DNA from: an uncultured Pelagibacteraceae bacterium
Lineage (GTDB): Bacteria > Pseudomonadota > Alphaproteobacteria > Pelagibacterales > Pelagibacteraceae
Direction: 5' to 3'
NCBI GenBank assembly: GCA_902586485.1
Contig: CACIHO010000007.1
Location: 1-64,000, forward strand
DNA: 64,000 nt
Notes under the pieces: generated by a model
The model's database searches: none
The model's input: only the letters and a program-made list of their open reading frames with translations
Told to the model about the DNA's origin: nothing
Shown here: one piece after another, positions 18,965 to 29,269 of the stretch
Position numbering within the stretch: the stretch's first letter is position 1
Layout of the letters: every line of letters starts with the position of its first letter
Program-made: the position numbers and the translations under genes

Positions 18965-19756
18965 ATGAATTTAATTAGAATTTACGGTCTTTTTTTAAGA
19001 CACTTTTATTTAATAACTAGATCATTTCCAAGAATATTAGATTTAATTTATTGGCCTTCAATTCAAATTACTCTTTGGGGATTTATTTCTAATTTTTTTG
19101 CAGCTCATAGCTCTTATTACAGTGGTGCAGTTGGCGTTATTCTTTCATGTGCAATTCTATATGATTTTTTATTTAGAACCAGTATTGGCTTTAATATGTT
19201 ATTTTTGGAGGAGATTTGGAGCAGAAATTTTACAAACCTATTTATTGCACCAATGAAAATTAGTGAGATAATTATCTCTTTAGTTTTTACTGCTTTAATA
19301 AGAGCATTAATTGGATTGATTCCAGCTATACTATTAACTTCTCCATTGTTTGGTATATCTTTGCTAAAACTTGGTCTTCCTTTAGCATTTCTTTTCTTGA
19401 GTCTATATTTATTTGGAATAACACTTGGTCTTTTTGTTTCAGCAGGATTGTTAAGATTTGGACCATCTTTTGAAAATATTGCATGGTCTACTATGTTTTT
19501 ATTAGCACCTTTTGGGTGTATTTACTATCCAGTTGAAACACTACCAGGAATCTTCCAAACAATCGCTTTCGCACTTCCATTAGTTTATATTTTTGAGGAG
19601 ACCAGAAATATCTTAGTCAATGGAATGGTAAATTATGAAAATATCATTAATGCAATCTATCTAAACGGGTTTTATTTAATCTTGTCAATATTTGTATTTT
19701 ATTACTCTTTCGACAAAGCAAGAGATAAAGGAACTTTAATAAATATAGGTGAATAA
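18965..19756 (+). CDS. ABC-2 type transporter permease
   Basis: 263 residues with about six membrane helices. The N-terminus 'FYLITRSFPRILDLIYWPSIQITLWGFI' and the central pair of helices around 'GFNMLFLEEIWSRNFTNLFIAPM' are typical of ABC-2 permeases. It forms an exporter with the upstream ATPase, two bases away. No substrate-specific feature is seen. Its stop lies just before the 3' end of the opposing tRNA-Arg gene. Confidence 0.9.
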   Translation: MNLIRIYGLFLRHFYLITRSFPRILDLIYWPSIQITLWGFISNFFAAHSSYYSGAVGVILSCAILYDFLFRTSIGFNMLFLEEIWSRNFTNLFIAPMKISEIIISLVFTALIRALIGLIPAILLTSPLFGISLLKLGLPLAFLFLSLYLFGITLGLFVSAGLLRFGPSFENIAWSTMFLLAPFGCIYYPVETLPGIFQTIAFALPLVYIFEETRNILVNGMVNYENIINAIYLNGFYLILSIFVFYYSFDKARDKGTLINIGE

Positions 19757-19761
19757 ACTGG

Positions 19762-19838
19762 TGGTGCGCCTGCTAGGAGTCGAACCCAGAACCTCCTGAT
19801 CCGAAGTCAGGCGCTCTATCCAGTTGAGCTACAAGCGC
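19762..19838 (-). tRNA. tRNA-Arg (anticodon TCG)
   Basis: 77-base cloverleaf. Acceptor GCGCTTG pairs with CAGGCGC (one G-U). D arm is 'AGCTCAACTGGATAGAGC'. Anticodon stem CCTGA/TCAGG with loop CTTCGGA gives anticodon TCG. T arm has the 'GGTTCGACTCC' core. CCA is encoded. Transcribed towards the ABC permease gene, convergent with it. Confidence 0.96.
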
Positions 19839-19861
19839 ATATAGTATTAATATTATATTTT

Positions 19862-20842
19862 ATGGAAAAAAACATTAATTTTATAGTCAAAGAGGATGAG
19901 AAGAATTTAAGGGTTGATGTTTTAATTAACAAAAGAGAGGAATTAATTAGTAGAACTAGAATTAAAAATTTAATTTTAAAAGAAAAGTTAACACTAAATA
20001 ATGCAATAATTAAAAGTCCATCAAAAAAAGTCTCAATTGGTGACACTATAAATCTTAAGATCCCAGAGCCTGAGATAGCATCCCTTAAACCTTATGAATT
20101 TAAATTAGAAATAATACACGAAGATAATGATCTATTGGTTATTAATAAACCTGCTGGAATAATCATGCATCCAGGGGCTGGAAATTATGATAAAACAATT
20201 GTTAATGCATTGATGCATTATGATAAGAATTCTTTATCAAATATAGGTGATGAGTTAAGACCTGGTATTGTTCATAGAATTGACAAAAATACATCTGGTT
20301 TAGTTGTAATTGCAAAAAACAATGAAACTCATGAAAATTTATCAAAACAATTTAGTGATCATACCATTATAAGAGAGTACCAACTTTTAATATGGGGAAA
20401 ATTAAGACCATCCTCAGGAAAGATTGAAACATTTATAACTCGCAGTTCAAAAAATAGACAGCTTATGGAAGTTAGTAGTTCTAAGGGTAAGAAAGCTATA
20501 ACAAATTATAAAACACTTGAAATTTTTGAGAATCAGAAAACACCAACTTTAAGTTTAGTTGAATGTAAATTAGAAACAGGAAGAACACATCAAATAAGAG
20601 TTCATATGAATTACAAAGGTAACAGTCTAGTTGGAGATGATAAATATAAAAAAAAATATAAAAAATTAAAAAATATTGATTTAGATATCCAAAATTCAAT
20701 TACTAAATTAAATAGACAATTCCTGCATGCAAAAACTTTGGGATTTATGCATCCACGTACTAAAAAAGAGATGATTTTTTCCTCACTTTTGCCACAAGAT
20801 CTAAATAATATTCTAAAAATGCTTAGAAATACTGAAGAATAA
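19862..20842 (+). CDS. rluD: Ribosomal large subunit pseudouridine synthase D family
   Basis: Converts uridines of 23S rRNA (helix 69 in the model enzyme) to pseudouridine. 326 residues with an N-terminal S4 RNA-binding domain (about 14-75) and an RsuA/RluA catalytic domain. The HRIDKNTSG motif carries the catalytic Asp near residue 141; 'LETGRTHQIRVHM' is the second family block. The sequence fits RluD better than RluC, but the exact target uridines cannot be read from sequence. Confidence 0.92.
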   Translation: MEKNINFIVKEDEKNLRVDVLINKREELISRTRIKNLILKEKLTLNNAIIKSPSKKVSIGDTINLKIPEPEIASLKPYEFKLEIIHEDNDLLVINKPAGIIMHPGAGNYDKTIVNALMHYDKNSLSNIGDELRPGIVHRIDKNTSGLVVIAKNNETHENLSKQFSDHTIIREYQLLIWGKLRPSSGKIETFITRSSKNRQLMEVSSSKGKKAITNYKTLEIFENQKTPTLSLVECKLETGRTHQIRVHMNYKGNSLVGDDKYKKKYKKLKNIDLDIQNSITKLNRQFLHAKTLGFMHPRTKKEMIFSSLLPQDLNNILKMLRNTEE

Positions 20843-20883
20843 ATTATTGAAAATTAGCTATAATTAATTAAATAAACACTTCT

Positions 20884-21777
20884 ATGAGCACAACAATCAG
20901 TAACAATCTGCCGACCCTTTCTAATGAAGGTGGGCTGTCTGCATATTTAGAGCAGATTAAAAAATTTCCGATGTTAGCCGCAGAAGAAGAATATATGCTA
21001 GCAAAAAATTGGAAAACAACTGGTAATATTAAAGCTGCAGAAAAACTAGTCACTAGTCACTTAAGATTAGTTGCAAAGATTGCTATGGGCTACAAAGGAT
21101 ATGGTTTACCTATTAATGAAATGATTTCAGAAGGAAATGTAGGTCTTATGCAAGCTGTTAAGAAATTTGAACCAGAAAAAGGTTTTAGATTGGCAACTTA
21201 TGCAATGTGGTGGATTAAGGCCTCTATTCAAGAATATATTTTAAGATCTTGGAGTCTAGTCAAAATTGGAACTACTACTGCTCAAAAAAAATTATTTTTT
21301 AATTTAAAAAAAATTAAAAATCAAATTTCTCCAGAGACTGAAGGAGATTTAAAAGATGAACATGTTGATCATATAGCTAATAAGCTCGATGTGAGTAAAG
21401 AAGAAGTCGTTTCAATGAATAGAAGACTTTCTGGGAAGGAGTTCTCGCTAAATGCTCAAGTTGGAGAAGATGGCGATGAATGGCAAGACTGGCTGGTTGA
21501 TAAAGAACTTGATCATGATTTAAAATTTGCTCACCACGAGGAAATGGAACAAAGAAAGGATTTATTAAAAGACTCTATTAAAGTTCTTAACGATAGAGAA
21601 AGAGAAATTTTATACTCTAGAAGACTAAATGATGACCCAACTACACTAGAGGATTTAAGTAAAAAATATAAAATTAGCAGAGAAAGAGTTAGACAAATTG
21701 AAAATAAAGCATTTGAAAAACTCCAAAAGCATATGCTTCTATTAGCTAAATCAAAAAATCTTTTGCCCGCAAACTAA
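20884..21777 (+). CDS. rpoH: RNA polymerase heat-shock sigma factor sigma-32
   Basis: Directs RNA polymerase to heat-shock promoters. 297 residues with region 2 ('[57 protein letters not shown]'), the RpoH box '[15 protein letters not shown]' that separates RpoH from RpoD, and region 4 helix-turn-helix ('[28 protein letters not shown]'). A TATAAT at 20859-20864 lies 20 bases before the start codon without a convincing -35. The stop overlaps the purA stop tail to tail by four bases. Confidence 0.96.
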   Translation: MSTTISNNLPTLSNEGGLSAYLEQIKKFPMLAAEEEYMLAKNWKTTGNIKAAEKLVTSHLRLVAKIAMGYKGYGLPINEMISEGNVGLMQAVKKFEPEKGFRLATYAMWWIKASIQEYILRSWSLVKIGTTTAQKKLFFNLKKIKNQISPETEGDLKDEHVDHIANKLDVSKEEVVSMNRRLSGKEFSLNAQVGEDGDEWQDWLVDKELDHDLKFAHHEEMEQRKDLLKDSIKVLNDREREILYSRRLNDDPTTLEDLSKKYKISRERVRQIENKAFEKLQKHMLLLAKSKNLLPAN

Positions 21778-23066
21778 ACTTCAAAAGGGTTTTCAATTAA
21801 GATAGTATCATCTCTTTCTGGACTAGTTGAAATACTTGATACTTTTGCACCAATGAAATCTTGTACTGCAAAAATATATTTTTTTGCATTTTCAGGTAAC
21901 GAGTCCATATTTTTAACCCCAGCTGTAGAAACTTTCCATCCTGAAAAAGTTTCATAAATTGGTTTTATTTTTATCTGGTCTTCTACAGAGGCAGGTAAGT
22001 AATCTAATCTTTTGCCATCAAGATCATAAGCAACACACATTTTAATTTCATCTAATTCATCAAGTACATCTAATTTTGTTAAAGCGATACCATCAATTCC
22101 TGAAACTTTAATAGTTTGCCTAACTAAAACACCATCAAACCATCCACATCTTCTTTTTCTGCTCGTAACGGTTCCAAATTCTTTACCGCGTGTTCCTAAA
22201 ACTTCACCGATATCATCTGTTAACTCCGTTGGAAAAGGGCCTTCTCCAACTCTTGTTGTGTAAGCTTTTGTAATACCAAGAACATAATTTATCGAATTAG
22301 GGCCACAACCAGTTCCTGTCGCTGCGCTTGAAGCAACGGTATTAGATGAAGTTACAAATGGATAAGTTCCATGATCTACATCAAGTAATATACCTTGAGC
22401 TCCTTCGAATAAAATTTTTTTTTTTTGTTTTTTAAATTGATCAATTTTTAACCAAACTGGCTGAGAGAATTCTAATATTTTTGATGCTATTTTAAGCAAA
22501 TCAGATTTAAGCTTATCTTTTTCAAAAATTTTTTTTCCTAGACCTTTTCTAATCGCATTATGATGAGCTAATACAGAGTCGAGTCTTTGATCTAAATTTT
22601 TTTCAGATCTTAGATCCATAACTCTTATAGATCTTCTTCCAACTTTATCCTCGTATGCAGGTCCAATTCCACGTCTTGTAGTTCCTATTTTGCTTTTTCC
22701 TGCTTCATCCTCTCTAATCTCATCCATTTCTCTATGAAAAGGCAAAATTAAATTTGCAGACTCAGAAATAATAAAATTTTTTACATTTACTTCCACGCCT
22801 TTAGATTTTATTTCTTCTATTTCCTCTAATAAAGCCCATGGATCTACGACAACTCCATTGCCAATAATTGATATTTTACCTTTTCTAACTATTCCAGATG
22901 GCAGTAGTCTCAATTTATATGTAACACCATCAATCACTAAAGTATGGCCAGCATTGTGACCTCCTTGGAATCTTATTACTACATCAGCCTGTTCAGATAG
23001 CCAATCAACAATTTTTCCTTTACCTTCGTCACCCCATTGAGATCCAACAACTACAATATTTTTCAT
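21774..23066 (-). CDS. purA: Adenylosuccinate synthetase
   Basis: GTP-dependent conversion of IMP and aspartate to adenylosuccinate, the first step from IMP to AMP. 430 residues, full length. N-terminal '[18 protein letters not shown]' (GTP loop and catalytic Asp), '[11 protein letters not shown]' (catalytic His), '[15 protein letters not shown]', '[22 protein letters not shown]' and '[14 protein letters not shown]' are all present. The start codon shares one base with the thiD stop. Confidence 0.97.
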   Translation of the reverse strand: MKNIVVVGSQWGDEGKGKIVDWLSEQADVVIRFQGGHNAGHTLVIDGVTYKLRLLPSGIVRKGKISIIGNGVVVDPWALLEEIEEIKSKGVEVNVKNFIISESANLILPFHREMDEIREDEAGKSKIGTTRRGIGPAYEDKVGRRSIRVMDLRSEKNLDQRLDSVLAHHNAIRKGLGKKIFEKDKLKSDLLKIASKILEFSQPVWLKIDQFKKQKKKILFEGAQGILLDVDHGTYPFVTSSNTVASSAATGTGCGPNSINYVLGITKAYTTRVGEGPFPTELTDDIGEVLGTRGKEFGTVTSRKRRCGWFDGVLVRQTIKVSGIDGIALTKLDVLDELDEIKMCVAYDLDGKRLDYLPASVEDQIKIKPIYETFSGWKVSTAGVKNMDSLPENAKKYIFAVQDFIGAKVSSISTSPERDDTILIENPFEV

Positions 23067-23878
23067 TATTTAAATTTTCTGTTTACTTTAAAGGAAGTAA
23101 GATGGTTAATTGGGCCATTACCTTTTCCATATTTAGGGTTTGATTTTATTGCAGAATTTACATACTTAATTCCAAGCTCACAAGATTTCTTTACTGTTTT
23201 TCCACATGATAAAAAAGTTGTAACTGAACTAGATAAAGTACAACCTGTACCATGAGTATTCTTTGTTTTGTGACGCTCGCTTTTGAAGATCTTTAGATCT
23301 TTTTTGTTTATTAAAATATCTAATACATTTCTATGCTTTAAATGACCACCTTTTATAAGTACATTTTTAGCTCCTAAACCTATAAGTTTATTAGCGGCAA
23401 AAATCATATCCTCTTTTGTTATAATTTTTGTTTTAGTTAAAATTTCTGCCTCAGGAATATTGGGAGTGATAAGTGATACTTTTTTAATTAGTCTTAATTT
23501 TAAAAATTGAATAGCTTTACTATCTATCAGTTTAGCCCCTCCTTTAGCAACCATTACTGGGTCTAATACAATTTTTTTAACTCTAATTACATCCAAAGCT
23601 TTTAGTACCATTCTAATAACCTCTGAAGAATGCAGCATACCAATTTTTATTGCATCAGGTCTTATATCTTTACAGCTATAAATAATTTGATTAAAAATTT
23701 CTTTTGGATTAATCCCGACAATTGATTTAACGCCTGTGGTATTTTGTGATGTAACTGCTGTTATTGCTGTCATTGCATAAGAACCAAGAGCAGTGATAGT
23801 TTTTATATCAGCTTGAATACCTGCTCCACCAGATGAGTCAGATCCTGCAATAATTAAAATTTTAGAATTAGGTTTCAA
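23066..23878 (-). CDS. thiD: Hydroxymethylpyrimidine/phosphomethylpyrimidine kinase
   Basis: Phosphorylates HMP and HMP-phosphate for thiamine synthesis. 270 residues of ribokinase fold. '[18 protein letters not shown]' at the N-terminus, '[13 protein letters not shown]', and the anion-hole/catalytic block '[12 protein letters not shown]' near the C-terminus. With thiE at 42803 it supports joining of salvaged or made HMP with the thiazole. No thiC is in the window, in line with the known HMP requirement of SAR11, though absence here proves nothing. Confidence 0.95.
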   Translation of the reverse strand: MKPNSKILIIAGSDSSGGAGIQADIKTITALGSYAMTAITAVTSQNTTGVKSIVGINPKEIFNQIIYSCKDIRPDAIKIGMLHSSEVIRMVLKALDVIRVKKIVLDPVMVAKGGAKLIDSKAIQFLKLRLIKKVSLITPNIPEAEILTKTKIITKEDMIFAANKLIGLGAKNVLIKGGHLKHRNVLDILINKKDLKIFKSERHKTKNTHGTGCTLSSSVTTFLSCGKTVKKSCELGIKYVNSAIKSNPKYGKGNGPINHLTSFKVNRKFK

Positions 23879-23879
23879 T

Positions 23880-25211
23880 TTATTTAATTTTTTTCTTAAT
23901 CATGTTCACACATTTATATAGAAGAGCTTTGTTTTCACTTTCTCCCATTACTCTTATTTTAGACTCTGTACCTGATTTTCTTACTAAAATTCTTCCTTTA
24001 CCTTTAATTAATTTATCTACATTTTTTATAATTTTTTTTATCTCTGGTTTGTTAATAATATTTTTATCTTTTACGTCGATATTTTTTAAAAGTTGAGGTG
24101 TTTTCTTAAATTGTTCAAAAAATTCACTTGCCTTTTTTCCTTTTCTTAAAGCAAAAAGAGCTTCTAAAGCTACTAACAAACCATCTCCTGTAGTTGCAAA
24201 CTTACCTAAAATAATATGTCCCGATTGTTCACCACCTAAATTAAAATTATATTTTTGCATTTTTTCTTTAACATATCTATCTCCAACATTTGCCCTTAAA
24301 AACTTTATTCCTTTAGATTTAAAATATTTTTCTAAACCATAATTTGACATTAATGTTCCAACAACTCCTCCTTTTAACATTTTTTTATTTTTCCATCTTG
24401 TTGCTAAAGCAGCTATAATTTGATCTCCATCTATTATATTGCTTTTTTCATCACACATAATAATTCTGTCAGCATCTCCGTCTAAAGATATTCCAATATG
24501 AGCTTTATATTTTTTTACAGCAGACCTAATATTTCTTGGAAAAGTTGATCCACATTTTTTATTAATATTTAAACCATTTGGTTTAATGCCTATTGCTATT
24601 ACTTTAGCTCCTAATGATTTCAATAATTCAGGACCTGCCTTATAACCAGCGCCGTTTGCACAATCGATTACTATTCTTAGTCCTCTTAAATTGAACTCTT
24701 TTGTGAAATTTTTTTTTAATATTTTAATATAATTTTTGGTGCCTGTTTCTAATCTTTTAACTCTTCCTAATTTTTCAGAATGCGAAAGATTTTTTGAAAT
24801 TTTCTTATCAATGAGACTCTCAATTTTTTTTTCTATTTTATCTGATAATTTCATTCCATCAGGACCAAACAGTTTTAAACCATTGTCAAAATGTGGATTA
24901 TGAGAAGCGGTAATCATTATACCCATATTTGCCTTCATCTCTTTTGTTAACATAGCCAACGCATTAGTTGGTAAAGGGCCTAGGGTATAAACATGCATAC
25001 CGGCTGAAGCTAAACCTGAGACAAGAGCTGGTTCAAGTGTATATCCAGACAATCTCGTATCTTTTGCAATTATTGCTGTTTGTTTTCTTTTTTTTTGAGA
25101 TTTAAAGTATGTTCCACTAGCAAGTCCAAATTTAAAGAACATATCTCCATTTATATATTTGCTATTAACTGCTCCTCTAATTCCATCTGTTCCAAAATAT
25201 TTTTTTGCCAT
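23880..25211 (-). CDS. glmM: Phosphoglucosamine mutase
   Basis: Isomerises glucosamine 6-phosphate to the 1-phosphate on the way to UDP-GlcNAc for peptidoglycan and lipid A. 443 residues. 'YFGTDGIRGAVN' at the N-terminus, phosphoserine loop TASHNP (Ser near 103), metal loop 'LDGDADRI', sugar loop 'GGEQSGHI' and the C-terminal phosphate loop 'RKSGTESKIRVM'. Overlaps folP by one base; part of the minus-strand folP-glmM-thiD-purA run. Confidence 0.97.
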   Translation of the reverse strand: MAKKYFGTDGIRGAVNSKYINGDMFFKFGLASGTYFKSQKKRKQTAIIAKDTRLSGYTLEPALVSGLASAGMHVYTLGPLPTNALAMLTKEMKANMGIMITASHNPHFDNGLKLFGPDGMKLSDKIEKKIESLIDKKISKNLSHSEKLGRVKRLETGTKNYIKILKKNFTKEFNLRGLRIVIDCANGAGYKAGPELLKSLGAKVIAIGIKPNGLNINKKCGSTFPRNIRSAVKKYKAHIGISLDGDADRIIMCDEKSNIIDGDQIIAALATRWKNKKMLKGGVVGTLMSNYGLEKYFKSKGIKFLRANVGDRYVKEKMQKYNFNLGGEQSGHIILGKFATTGDGLLVALEALFALRKGKKASEFFEQFKKTPQLLKNIDVKDKNIINKPEIKKIIKNVDKLIKGKGRILVRKSGTESKIRVMGESENKALLYKCVNMIKKKIK

Positions 25212-26263
25212 TAATTTTTGATTATCTGATTAAAAACTTTAATACCTTGCATAACTTCATTAACATCATGAATTCTTAAAATCTGAATTCCTTGCATCAT
25301 TAAATAAATTGAAGAAGCCATAGTTCCACCGATCCTTGTTTCGCTATCATTTTTTTTTGATATATCTTTAATAAATCTTTTTCTTGAATTCCCTACTAGT
25401 ATAGGAAAACCTAATGAATGAAAAATAGAAACACCTCTTATAAGATTCATATTATGTTTCAAATTTTTTCCAAATCCAATACCAGGATCTAAAATTATAT
25501 TATTGTGTTTAATACCTTTAGACCTTATTAATTTAATCTTATCTTCAAAATAATCATATATATCTAATAATTCATTTTTATATATTGGATTCTTTTGCAT
25601 ATTTTCTGGTGTCCCAACTGAATGCTGTATTACAAATGGAATTTTATACTTTTTTAAAACATTTATTGTTTTAGGATCATGACTTAATCCCGAAACATCA
25701 TTGATAAGTTTAACCCCCATTCTAATACCATTTTCCATAATTATAGATTTTCTTGTGTCCAAAGATATTGGTATTTTTTTTACAATCAATTTTAATGTCT
25801 TATTAATTCTATACCATTCTCGATTTATATTTACCTCCTTCGATCCTGGTCTTGTAGACTCTCCACCAACATCTACCAACGAAGCACCAGTTTTATATAA
25901 ATTGATAGCATGACTGACACCTTTATTTTTTTTGTTAAATTTACCTCCATCGGAAAAACTATCAGGAGTTAGATTTAAAACCCCCAATATATTTGGAATT
26001 TTTTTAAAATTTAAATTTGAAAAATTAGATTTTTTTGACCTAATTTTTTTTAAATCTGAATTTATTTTTGTTTTTAATTTTTTTGGTAAATTTTTAATTT
26101 TATTTATTGAAATTTTTTTGATTTTTTTTCTTGTAATTATCTCGACATGGTCAAAAGATATTTCTTTAATCTGATGTAAAGGGATAGATTGTTTTTTATT
26201 TACTAAAATTTTTGATTGTTTGCCGAAAGAGAAATTACACGCTCTTGTGTAATATCTTGGCAT
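25211..26263 (-). CDS. folP: Dihydropteroate synthase
   Basis: Joins p-aminobenzoate to dihydropterin pyrophosphate in folate synthesis. The catalytic TIM-barrel domain starts near residue 88 with 'ILGVLNLTPDSFSDGGKF', then 'DVGGESTRPGS', 'LINDVSGLSHD', 'DPGIGFGKNLKHN', and ends with 'RIHDVNEV'. At 350 residues it is longer than the usual ~280 because of a Lys-rich N-terminal extension of roughly 85 residues with no recognised domain. It sits just after ftsH, a common bacterial arrangement. Confidence 0.93.
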   Translation of the reverse strand: MPRYYTRACNFSFGKQSKILVNKKQSIPLHQIKEISFDHVEIITRKKIKKISINKIKNLPKKLKTKINSDLKKIRSKKSNFSNLNFKKIPNILGVLNLTPDSFSDGGKFNKKNKGVSHAINLYKTGASLVDVGGESTRPGSKEVNINREWYRINKTLKLIVKKIPISLDTRKSIIMENGIRMGVKLINDVSGLSHDPKTINVLKKYKIPFVIQHSVGTPENMQKNPIYKNELLDIYDYFEDKIKLIRSKGIKHNNIILDPGIGFGKNLKHNMNLIRGVSIFHSLGFPILVGNSRKRFIKDISKKNDSETRIGGTMASSIYLMMQGIQILRIHDVNEVMQGIKVFNQIIKN

Positions 26264-26269
26264 TATTTA

Positions 26270-28177
26270 TTAATGAACAATTTTTGGTTTCAAACCCATT
26301 GCGCCCAAAGCTGAATCTTGATCATCTTTTGATTCTGGATTATCGACAATTTTATCTTTAGGATATAAATTTTTATTAATTATATTCTCTATTTCTTCAC
26401 CAGTTAAAGTCTCATAAGATATTAGAGCTTTTGCAATTTTATGTAGATCATCTATTTTTTCTGTTAAAATTTCCTTAGCTTTATTATATCCTTCATCTAC
26501 AAGCTTTCTTATTTCTTTATCAATTTTCTGAGCAACTTCCTCTGATACTGATTGAGTTTGAGTAACTGATCTTCCCAAAAACACTTCTTCTTGGTTTTCC
26601 CCATATTCAACTGGTCCCATTTCTTCACTCATTCCATATTTTGTTACCATTGCTCTTGCTAACTGAGTAGCTTGGTTAATGTCAGACCCATTTCCTCCAC
26701 CTGCTCCTGTAGATATATTATCTTTTCCAAAAATTAATTCTTCAGCCACTCTTCCTCCAAAACAAACAGCTAGTCTCGCTTTAAGATATTTTATTGAGTA
26801 ACCGTGTTTGTCTCTTTCAGGTAAGTTCATTACCATTCCAAGAGCCCTTCCTCTTGGTATAATAGTAGCTTTATGAATAGGATCATAACTTGGCATATTA
26901 AACGACACAAGAGCATGTCCACCTTCGTGATATGCAGTTAGTTTTTTCTCATCTTCTGTCATGACCATTGAACGTCTTTCGGCACCCATCATAACTTTAT
27001 CTTTTGCTTCCTCAAATTCTAGTAATGTGACTATCCTCTTATTTTTTCTAGCTGCTAACAAAGCTGCTTCATTAACTATATTTGCAAGATCAGCTCCTGA
27101 AAATCCTGGCGTACCTCTTGCAATTGTTCTTAAATTAACATCTGGTGCCATTTTTATTTTTTTTACATGGACTTTTAAAATTTTTTCTCTTCCAATAATA
27201 TCTGGGTTTGAAACCACTACCTGTCTATCAAACCTTCCTGGTCTTAATAAAGCTGGATCTAGCACATCTGGTCTGTTTGTTGCAGCTATGATTATGACAC
27301 CTTCATTTGTATCAAAACCATCCATTTCAACTAATAACTGGTTTAAGGTTTGTTCTCTCTCATCATTTCCACCCCCTAGACCTGCCCCTCTACTTCTTCC
27401 AACAGCATCTATCTCATCTATAAAAATAATACACGGAGAATTTTTTTTACCTTGTTCAAACATGTCTCTCACTCTAGATGCTCCTACTCCAACGAACATC
27501 TCAACAAAATCAGAACCTGAAATAGTGAAAAACGGAACACCTGCTTCACCCGCAATTGCTCTTGCTAATAAAGTTTTACCAGTTCCTGGAGGACCAACAA
27601 GTAAAGCTCCTCTTGGAATTTTACCACCCAACCTACTAAATTTTTTAGGATCTTTTAAAAATTCTACCATTTCTTCTACTTCTTCTTTAGCTTCCTCTAC
27701 ACCAGCAACATCATTAAAAGTAACTTTTCCTTTTAATTCATTCATCATTTTAGCTTTTGATTTTCCGAAACCCATTGCTCCACCTTTGCCTCCCTGCATT
27801 TGTCTCATGAAGAAAATCCATACTGCAATAAGTAATAACATTGGAAACCATGATAAGAGTACACCAAACAATGAGGGCATTTTTTCATCTAAAGGTGCTG
27901 CTGAAATACTCACACCTTTCTCTGATAATTTTTCTATAAGATTTGGATCATTAGGAGCATAAGTTGAAAAAGAATTTCCATTCGAATAAGTTCCTTTAAT
28001 GTTATTTCCCTGTATCTCAACTTTTAGAACTTCACCGTCCTCAACTGAATTTAAAAAATCTGAAAAGATTATTTGATTTCCACCTCTAACATTAGACTGT
28101 GGATTTTTAAACATGTTATAAAGACCTATAGTTAAGAAAACTATTATTCCCCACATTGCAAGATTTTTTAAATTCAT
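26270..28177 (-). CDS. ftsH: ATP-dependent zinc metalloprotease FtsH
   Basis: Membrane-bound AAA+ protease that degrades misassembled membrane proteins and short-lived regulators such as sigma-32 (rpoH is also in this window). Two N-terminal membrane helices (about 5-23 and 104-125) flank a small periplasmic domain. The AAA module has Walker A GPPGTGKT (195-202), '[15 protein letters not shown]' and the arginine-finger block 'LLRPGRFDR'. The zinc site is HEGGH (417-421). 635 residues. HflK and HflC, its regulators, lie at the left end of the window. Downstream of the Tol-Pal-tilS genes, as in many proteobacteria. Confidence 0.98.
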   Translation of the reverse strand: MNLKNLAMWGIIVFLTIGLYNMFKNPQSNVRGGNQIIFSDFLNSVEDGEVLKVEIQGNNIKGTYSNGNSFSTYAPNDPNLIEKLSEKGVSISAAPLDEKMPSLFGVLLSWFPMLLLIAVWIFFMRQMQGGKGGAMGFGKSKAKMMNELKGKVTFNDVAGVEEAKEEVEEMVEFLKDPKKFSRLGGKIPRGALLVGPPGTGKTLLARAIAGEAGVPFFTISGSDFVEMFVGVGASRVRDMFEQGKKNSPCIIFIDEIDAVGRSRGAGLGGGNDEREQTLNQLLVEMDGFDTNEGVIIIAATNRPDVLDPALLRPGRFDRQVVVSNPDIIGREKILKVHVKKIKMAPDVNLRTIARGTPGFSGADLANIVNEAALLAARKNKRIVTLLEFEEAKDKVMMGAERRSMVMTEDEKKLTAYHEGGHALVSFNMPSYDPIHKATIIPRGRALGMVMNLPERDKHGYSIKYLKARLAVCFGGRVAEELIFGKDNISTGAGGGNGSDINQATQLARAMVTKYGMSEEMGPVEYGENQEEVFLGRSVTQTQSVSEEVAQKIDKEIRKLVDEGYNKAKEILTEKIDDLHKIAKALISYETLTGEEIENIINKNLYPKDKIVDNPESKDDQDSALGAMGLKPKIVH

Positions 28178-28240
28178 AGGTTTAAAATAAGAATTATTAT
28201 TAAATTAACAAGTGACAAAATATCAGTTTTTTCGTCAACT

Positions 28241-29269
28241 TTAACGCTCTTTTGATACTATAACTGAGTTATTTACCTTCTTTATTATACAGTTTCCTAA
28301 AGTGGTCTTAAAAGAGGTATCATTTTTAATTTGATAAATTAATTTATCAATTTTTTTTCCTCTTACTGGGTAATATTTTTTACCAACACCTTTTAACACT
28401 TCTGTGAGAGACCTAAAAACTACTTCTTCTGGCTGAAGAAAAAAATTTTTATTCAAAATAGCAAACTTATTAATATTTGAAATTGTTGAATTATCTTTTA
28501 AATTTTTTTCTACAAAATATTTAATTGACTCGTTAGCATACCTTAAATTTTTAATTGTTAGATTAAATTTATCATTATCCAATCCCTCTAATTCCAAGTG
28601 CTTTATAAAATTTCTAATTTTTACTCTTTTAAATCCACCATTTTTATTCGAGGGATCTTCAACATAATTTCTGAAAACTTTTTTGGTAATATATTCTAAA
28701 TTTTGTTTAGAGAATTTTAACAAAGGTCTAATCAAATTAATATTTTGTAAATTAGTTTTTTGATCAAATGACACCATGCCATTTAAACCACTACCTCTCA
28801 AAATTCTAATAAAAAAATTCTCTATTAAATCATTCTTATGATGACCTAATAAAATATTTTTTATTTTTAATTTTTTTGCTTTGTTGATCATGAGTGCATA
28901 TCTTTTATTTCTTGCAATTGATTGAATGTTACTTTTTGGTTTTTTTCCAATCCAGGTTAAAATCTCAAGATTAGAGGACAATTTTTTTAGAAGTAATTTT
29001 ACAAATTTTGCTTCTTTTGTTGAATTATTTCTAAGTTTATGATCAACGTGAAAATATTTTACTTTCATATGTTTTTTAATCGAATAAATTTTTGATAAAA
29101 AACATAAAGCTAGACTGTCTGGTCCACCAGAAACTGCGACTATAAAATCCTCTTTTAAATCAAGATTTTTTTCAAATTTTTTATAAATTTTAGAAGTTTG
29201 TTTATCTTTTAATTGATTTAATAAAAACTTATGAGTCTTGTTTGATACATTCAAATTTTTTGGACTCAT
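28241..29269 (-). CDS. tilS: tRNA(Ile)-lysidine synthase
   Basis: Modifies C34 of the CAU-anticodon tRNA-Ile to lysidine so it reads AUA, a codon heavily used in such an AT-rich genome. The PP-loop ATPase motif SGGPDS is at residues 47-52, with 'YFHVDHKLRNNSTKEA' and 'LGHHKNDLIENFFIRILRGSGLNGM' following. 342 residues, with a shortened C-terminal part. The only ATG upstream of the PP loop lies 41 bases inside cpoB, so either the genes overlap by that much or an unrecognised start is used. Confidence 0.93.
   Translation of the reverse strand: MSPKNLNVSNKTHKFLLNQLKDKQTSKIYKKFEKNLDLKEDFIVAVSGGPDSLALCFLSKIYSIKKHMKVKYFHVDHKLRNNSTKEAKFVKLLLKKLSSNLEILTWIGKKPKSNIQSIARNKRYALMINKAKKLKIKNILLGHHKNDLIENFFIRILRGSGLNGMVSFDQKTNLQNINLIRPLLKFSKQNLEYITKKVFRNYVEDPSNKNGGFKRVKIRNFIKHLELEGLDNDKFNLTIKNLRYANESIKYFVEKNLKDNSTISNINKFAILNKNFFLQPEEVVFRSLTEVLKGVGKKYYPVRGKKIDKLIYQIKNDTSFKTTLGNCIIKKVNNSVIVSKER

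Noticed and set aside
26961..27962. A 333-codon open frame antisense to ftsH
   Set aside because: It mirrors the ftsH reading frame, is rich in Ser/Pro as expected for the reverse of an AT-rich gene, and has no domain or ribosome site. The ftsH motifs are unambiguous.
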